Positions 31,296 to 34,528 of a stretch of DNA of 34,528 bases are shown piece by piece (within the stretch, counting starts at the first letter, position 1; each line of letters begins with the position of its first letter). Location: the NCBI GenBank assembly GCA_002336845.1, contig DDEX01000039.1:1-34528 (forward strand), read 5' to 3'. The translations under genes were made by a program, and so were the position numbers. Under the pieces are notes generated by a model, which saw only the letters and a program-made list of their open reading frames with translations, searched no databases and was not told the origin of the DNA. Source of the DNA: Rhodobacteraceae bacterium UBA1943. Its GTDB lineage: Bacteria > Pseudomonadota > Alphaproteobacteria > Rhodobacterales > Rhodobacteraceae.

Positions 31296-34087
31296 TCGCG
31301 CCGCGTCGTCGCCTGCCCGGCCCAGCGGTTCAGCCAGGCAAGGCCCGCCAGCGACAGGCCAAGGCCCAGGAAACTCAGCACCCGCGTCAGGCCCGACAGG
31401 CCAGCGGCATCGATCAGGAACACCTTGGCCGCCGTCAGTCCGATCACCACCATCGCCACCGCCCGCAGCGTTGCCGAGCGGCGCGCAATCGCCTGATACA
31501 GCAGCCCGGCCCCGATCAGCAGCATGGCGACGGTATAGGAATACAGCTCTTCCTGCCGCACCCCCGGCACCCCCAACACATCGCCCTGCCAAAAGCGCCG
31601 GATCTCGAATGCGATCCAGACCAGAACCAGCGCCGCCCCCACACCCAGCGCGCCCAACCGCAGCGGGCGCCGCCCGGCCACGGGGGCAAAGCGCAGACCC
31701 AGCGCCAGCAGCGCCAACCCCGGCAAGCCATAGGCCAGCAGCAGCGTATCCAGCACCAAGGGGCCAAGCACCTTCGCCCCGCCCTCCCACGGGCCTTGCA
31801 AAAGCGGGTTGGCAACGGTCAGCGACAGCAGGATCAACCCCGCCGCACAAACCGCTGCGATCAGCGCCAGCCCCAGCCGCACCAGCCGCAACTTGCCGCC
31901 CATCTCGGCGCGGTAAAGTTGCACCGCCATCAGCGCCAGGAAGGGCAAAAGCCGCACCCCCACCTGCCAGTGGCCCGCCACATCACCCTGCCCCCGCGCC
32001 ATCAGCCAGCGCGAGATCAGGACGTTCACGAACACCACCGACAACCCTGCCACCGCCGATTCAGCGATGCCCAGCGTGATCACCCGCTCCAGCGGGCGCA
32101 GGACGATCCAGGCCGCCGCCAGCGCCGCCAGCGTGCCACCAAAGGCCAGGATCACTTGCCCAAGGGGCGCGCTCAGGGCCCAGTCCAGTCCCGGATCGGC
32201 CACCAGCCGCCAGGACAGGACCGCCGCCGCCACCTGCACGAACAGTCCCATTTCCGGCAGGCGGAACCGCCGGTCCAGCAGGGCCGCCACCAGCGCCAGA
32301 ACCGCCAGCGCCAGCGTCAGCGCGGCCTTGGTTGTCAGCAGGAACAGCGCCAGCGCGATCAGCGACAGCGCCGACAGGGTGGCATAGGCGGCGCGGCGGA
32401 AATCGCCGCCGTCAACCTTGGCATAGCGCAGGGCCAGAGCGGTCATCAGCGCGGCCAGTGCAATGACATGCAAGGCCCAGGGGAAAGCCCCCAGTACGCG
32501 CGCCGGTTGCCAGAAAAGCTCCAGCCCAGCCGCGGCAATCGGCGCCACCAGCACCGCCGCCAGCCCATAGCCAAGCCGTGCCCATCCCGGCCGGAACGAT
32601 CGCCACGCGGCGGCAAGGCTTACCGCCAAGGCCATGCCCAAGATAAGACTGACGGTCATCGGCGGTGCGGTTTCGGCCGGGCGCAGCGCCAGGTCGGCAT
32701 TGGCGAAGGTCCAATAGGCCATGCCCGGCCCTGTCGCCTCGACCACCACGCGCAACAGCAGGCCCAGCGCCGGCCACAGGGCCAGATCGTCCAGCCCTTC
32801 GGCCCGGTCGGCCCACAGCAGGACCAGCACCGCCAACCCGGCCAGCAGGGCAAAGGCCAGCATGTTCTCGCCCTCGCCGCCGGTCTGGCACACCAACCCC
32901 AGCACCGCCACCAGCATCGCCCCATGCGCCAGCCGCACTGGGACGGACGGCCTTTCCCCTTGCCCCCGGTTCAGCACCATCTGCGCCAGCGTTGGCCCGG
33001 CCAGACGCGGCACCAGCGCGAAATCCGACAGGATCACCGTCAGCACCGCCGACAGCGCCAGAAAGATCAGATGCCCCGCCACACCTGCCCCGGCCAGCAT
33101 GGAAAGCCCCGCCCCCAGATGGGCCAGAACCAGCGCCAGCACCGACAGCCAGCGCCATTTGCGCACCGTATCCACCGCCAGCCCGGTCATCAGGACCAGC
33201 AGGTAATGCCCATATAGCCAGGGGGCCGCCCCACTGTTGCCCCCCACAAGAAAGGGCGCAAAAGCCGCGCCCAACAGCCCCACCACAACCAGCAGCGGCC
33301 CCGAAAACCAGCCCAGCGCCACCGCGCCCGAGGCAGTGGCCATCAGGCCCGCAAAGGCCACGGTTTCGTCGATCAGCCCATACATCTGCCGGGCAGCAAC
33401 GATCGCGGCAAAGATCGACACGATGCCCGCCCCGCTGAACACCGACGGCAGATAGGCCGTGCTGACCTCTTCCCCATCTCCGTGCCGGCGACGCAGCCAT
33501 TCGCCGGCACCCACCAGCGCAAGCCCGAGCAACAGCGCCGCAGCCACCCGTGCGACGGGCGGCAGCAAGCCGTTCTCGATGCCATATTGCACGAAGAACA
33601 CGCCCGCCAAGGCCAGCGATGCCGCGGCCACCGCATAGACCCAGTTGTCACGCAGCCAGCCAAAGAACCGCGTACCCAGCGAGGGACCGGCCGGAACCAC
33701 AGGTTGGGGCGGCTCGGTCGCAGCCCCTGCCGCATTGGCCGTTTGCGCCGCAGCGTCCACCCCCGCCTCGCCGCCGCTCCACGCATCGCCACCTCTTCTG
33801 CGGGCGCGGTTCCAGACAGATGCTGCCATGGGCGAAGGCGCAGCATCCCCTGGCGCCTGCGGTACTGGGAGTACCGGCGGTTCGAGGGCGGGTTCCAGCG
33901 GCGCCGCGGGTGGCGGGGCAAGAACCGGCACCTCGGCATTGGCGGCGGGCCGGTCGGGCCGCAGGGCCAGCTCTGCCTCCAGCGTGGCGATCCGGCGGCG
34001 CAGACCCGCCTGCCCCACGAACAGCGCGATGATCGAAACCGGAATGGCCAGCACCGCCAGCGCGATCAGAACAAGAATGCCGTCCAT
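31292..34087 (-). CDS. DUF2339 family large polytopic membrane protein
   Basis: A 931-residue inner membrane protein of the DUF2339 family, function unknown. An N-terminal anchor helix (MDGILVLIALAVLAIPVSII) is followed by a charged segment RRRIATLEAELALRP and a proline/alanine-rich linker to about residue 130. Then comes a long series of hydrophobic helices (at least 20) up to the C-terminal AWLNRWAGQATTRRD. The LGTRFFGWLRDNWVYAVAAASLALAG entry to the membrane part and FFVQYGIENGLLPPVARV are family features. I start it at 34087 because the anchor helix begins there and the 45 residues upstream look non-coding. Convergent with the NQO-like gene; divergent from the FAD monooxygenase. Confidence 0.9.
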   Translation of the reverse strand: MDGILVLIALAVLAIPVSIIALFVGQAGLRRRIATLEAELALRPDRPAANAEVPVLAPPPAAPLEPALEPPVLPVPQAPGDAAPSPMAASVWNRARRRGGDAWSGGEAGVDAAAQTANAAGAATEPPQPVVPAGPSLGTRFFGWLRDNWVYAVAAASLALAGVFFVQYGIENGLLPPVARVAAALLLGLALVGAGEWLRRRHGDGEEVSTAYLPSVFSGAGIVSIFAAIVAARQMYGLIDETVAFAGLMATASGAVALGWFSGPLLVVVGLLGAAFAPFLVGGNSGAAPWLYGHYLLVLMTGLAVDTVRKWRWLSVLALVLAHLGAGLSMLAGAGVAGHLIFLALSAVLTVILSDFALVPRLAGPTLAQMVLNRGQGERPSVPVRLAHGAMLVAVLGLVCQTGGEGENMLAFALLAGLAVLVLLWADRAEGLDDLALWPALGLLLRVVVEATGPGMAYWTFANADLALRPAETAPPMTVSLILGMALAVSLAAAWRSFRPGWARLGYGLAAVLVAPIAAAGLELFWQPARVLGAFPWALHVIALAALMTALALRYAKVDGGDFRRAAYATLSALSLIALALFLLTTKAALTLALAVLALVAALLDRRFRLPEMGLFVQVAAAVLSWRLVADPGLDWALSAPLGQVILAFGGTLAALAAAWIVLRPLERVITLGIAESAVAGLSVVFVNVLISRWLMARGQGDVAGHWQVGVRLLPFLALMAVQLYRAEMGGKLRLVRLGLALIAAVCAAGLILLSLTVANPLLQGPWEGGAKVLGPLVLDTLLLAYGLPGLALLALGLRFAPVAGRRPLRLGALGVGAALVLVWIAFEIRRFWQGDVLGVPGVRQEELYSYTVAMLLIGAGLLYQAIARRSATLRAVAMVVIGLTAAKVFLIDAAGLSGLTRVLSFLGLGLSLAGLAWLNRWAGQATTRRD

Positions 34088-34215
34088 CAGGGCCCCGCAC
34101 GGAAATGTGACAGAACCGTAAAGCGACTTGGCCCTTGCCGCCAGTCGGGAAATCCTGCCGCCGACACCGCGCGGCCCGGCTTGCGGACCGCCGCGACTTT
34201 GGTCCAGATGGGCGC

Positions 34216-34528
34216 ATGGCATCCTTGGTGATCGGAATTTTCGGGGCGGGTATTGGCGGATTGGCCGCAGCCAGCCTGCTGGCGCAAGACGGCCACCGCG
34301 TTACCTTGGCCGAGCGGTTCGACCGCCCGCGCCCGGTGGGGTCGGGTCTGGTCGTGCAGCCGGTCGGCATGGCCGTGCTGGAGGCGATCGGCGCTGCCGA
34401 AAACGCCCGCCAGTTGGGCGCACCGATTGGGCGGATGCTTGGCCATTCGGGTCGGCGCGTGGCGCTGGATGTCTGCTACCGACCGCAGGCCCCCGGGCTG
34501 GCCATGCACCGCGCCGCGCTGTTTCAGG
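34216..34528 (+). CDS. FAD-dependent monooxygenase, N-terminal part (3' end outside window)
   Basis: About 104 residues visible, beginning MASLVIGIFGAGIGGLAAAS. The FAD-binding Rossmann motif GAGIGGLAAASLL and the following acidic residue (LAERFDRP) are clear. VGSGLVVQPVGMAVLEAIG is the typical second segment of class A flavoprotein monooxygenases of the UbiH/salicylate hydroxylase type. The substrate is not predictable from this fragment. The ATG at 34208 is out of frame and soon stops, so 34216 is the start. It is divergent from the DUF2339 gene, with a 128-bp shared gap. Confidence 0.85.
   Translation, partial: MASLVIGIFGAGIGGLAAASLLAQDGHRVTLAERFDRPRPVGSGLVVQPVGMAVLEAIGAAENARQLGAPIGRMLGHSGRRVALDVCYRPQAPGLAMHRAALFQ

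Noticed and set aside
34088..34222. 45-residue N-terminal extension of the DUF2339 protein
   Set aside because: It overlaps the divergent monooxygenase start and has no membrane anchor; the anchor helix begins at the ATG at 34087.

Overview
The window reads as about 34.5 kb of chromosome from an alphaproteobacterium of the order Rhodobacterales (Rhodobacter/Paracoccus/Gemmobacter type). The inference rests on high GC, the clpP-clpX, yicC-gmk and liv gene sets, a VPLPA-CTERM protein, a PAS_5 protein, a DUF1127 microprotein ending in AVYG, and Hint/RTX proteins of a kind abundant in that order. No rRNA, tRNA, insertion sequence or CRISPR array was seen.

Layout. 1-2501 (minus): clpX (cut by the window edge), clpP and a DUF808 membrane protein. 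2565-6056 (plus): a carbon-metabolism island with two GAPDH paralogues, between which lie a VPLPA-CTERM surface protein and a 47-residue membrane microprotein; a DUF1127 microprotein follows. LacI-type palindromes built on TGTTAGCGCTAACA (the motif I associate with the regulator CceR) precede both GAPDH genes, and a weaker copy precedes the DUF1127 gene. 6055-8119 (minus): a yicC-gmk-gamma-carbonic-anhydrase operon with ATGA-type overlaps. 8255-11919: a PAS_5 protein, class II DAHP synthase, a GlxA/AraC-type regulator and a DUF805 protein.

12114-17667 (plus): a complete branched-chain amino acid type ABC importer (binding protein, two ATPases, two permeases). A compositionally foreign gene for a small secreted protein sits between livF and livH, flanked by an 11-bp near-repeat. 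It is followed by a dimethylglycine/sarcosine dehydrogenase-like flavoprotein, a DUF2332 protein and a MobA-like nucleotidyltransferase.

22004-29887 (minus): the most distinctive region, three successive paralogous RTX proteins. Each ends in a Hint module of nearly constant length (191-193 residues from the catalytic-type Cys to the C-terminus), but each has a different front end: nidogen-like, RTX only, or concanavalin/LamG-like. None has a visible Sec signal peptide, which suggests type I secretion, but no secretion genes lie in the window. The intergenic DNA in front of the second and third genes is AT-rich and full of palindromes. 30699-34528: an NAD(P)H-quinone-reductase-like flavoprotein, a large DUF2339 membrane protein and the start of an FAD monooxygenase.

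Functional links I infer: CceR-type control of the two GAPDH genes (one apparently tuned to NADP, the other to NAD), possible linkage of the liv importer with the downstream demethylating flavoprotein, and a family of calcium-dependent, possibly self-processing surface proteins.
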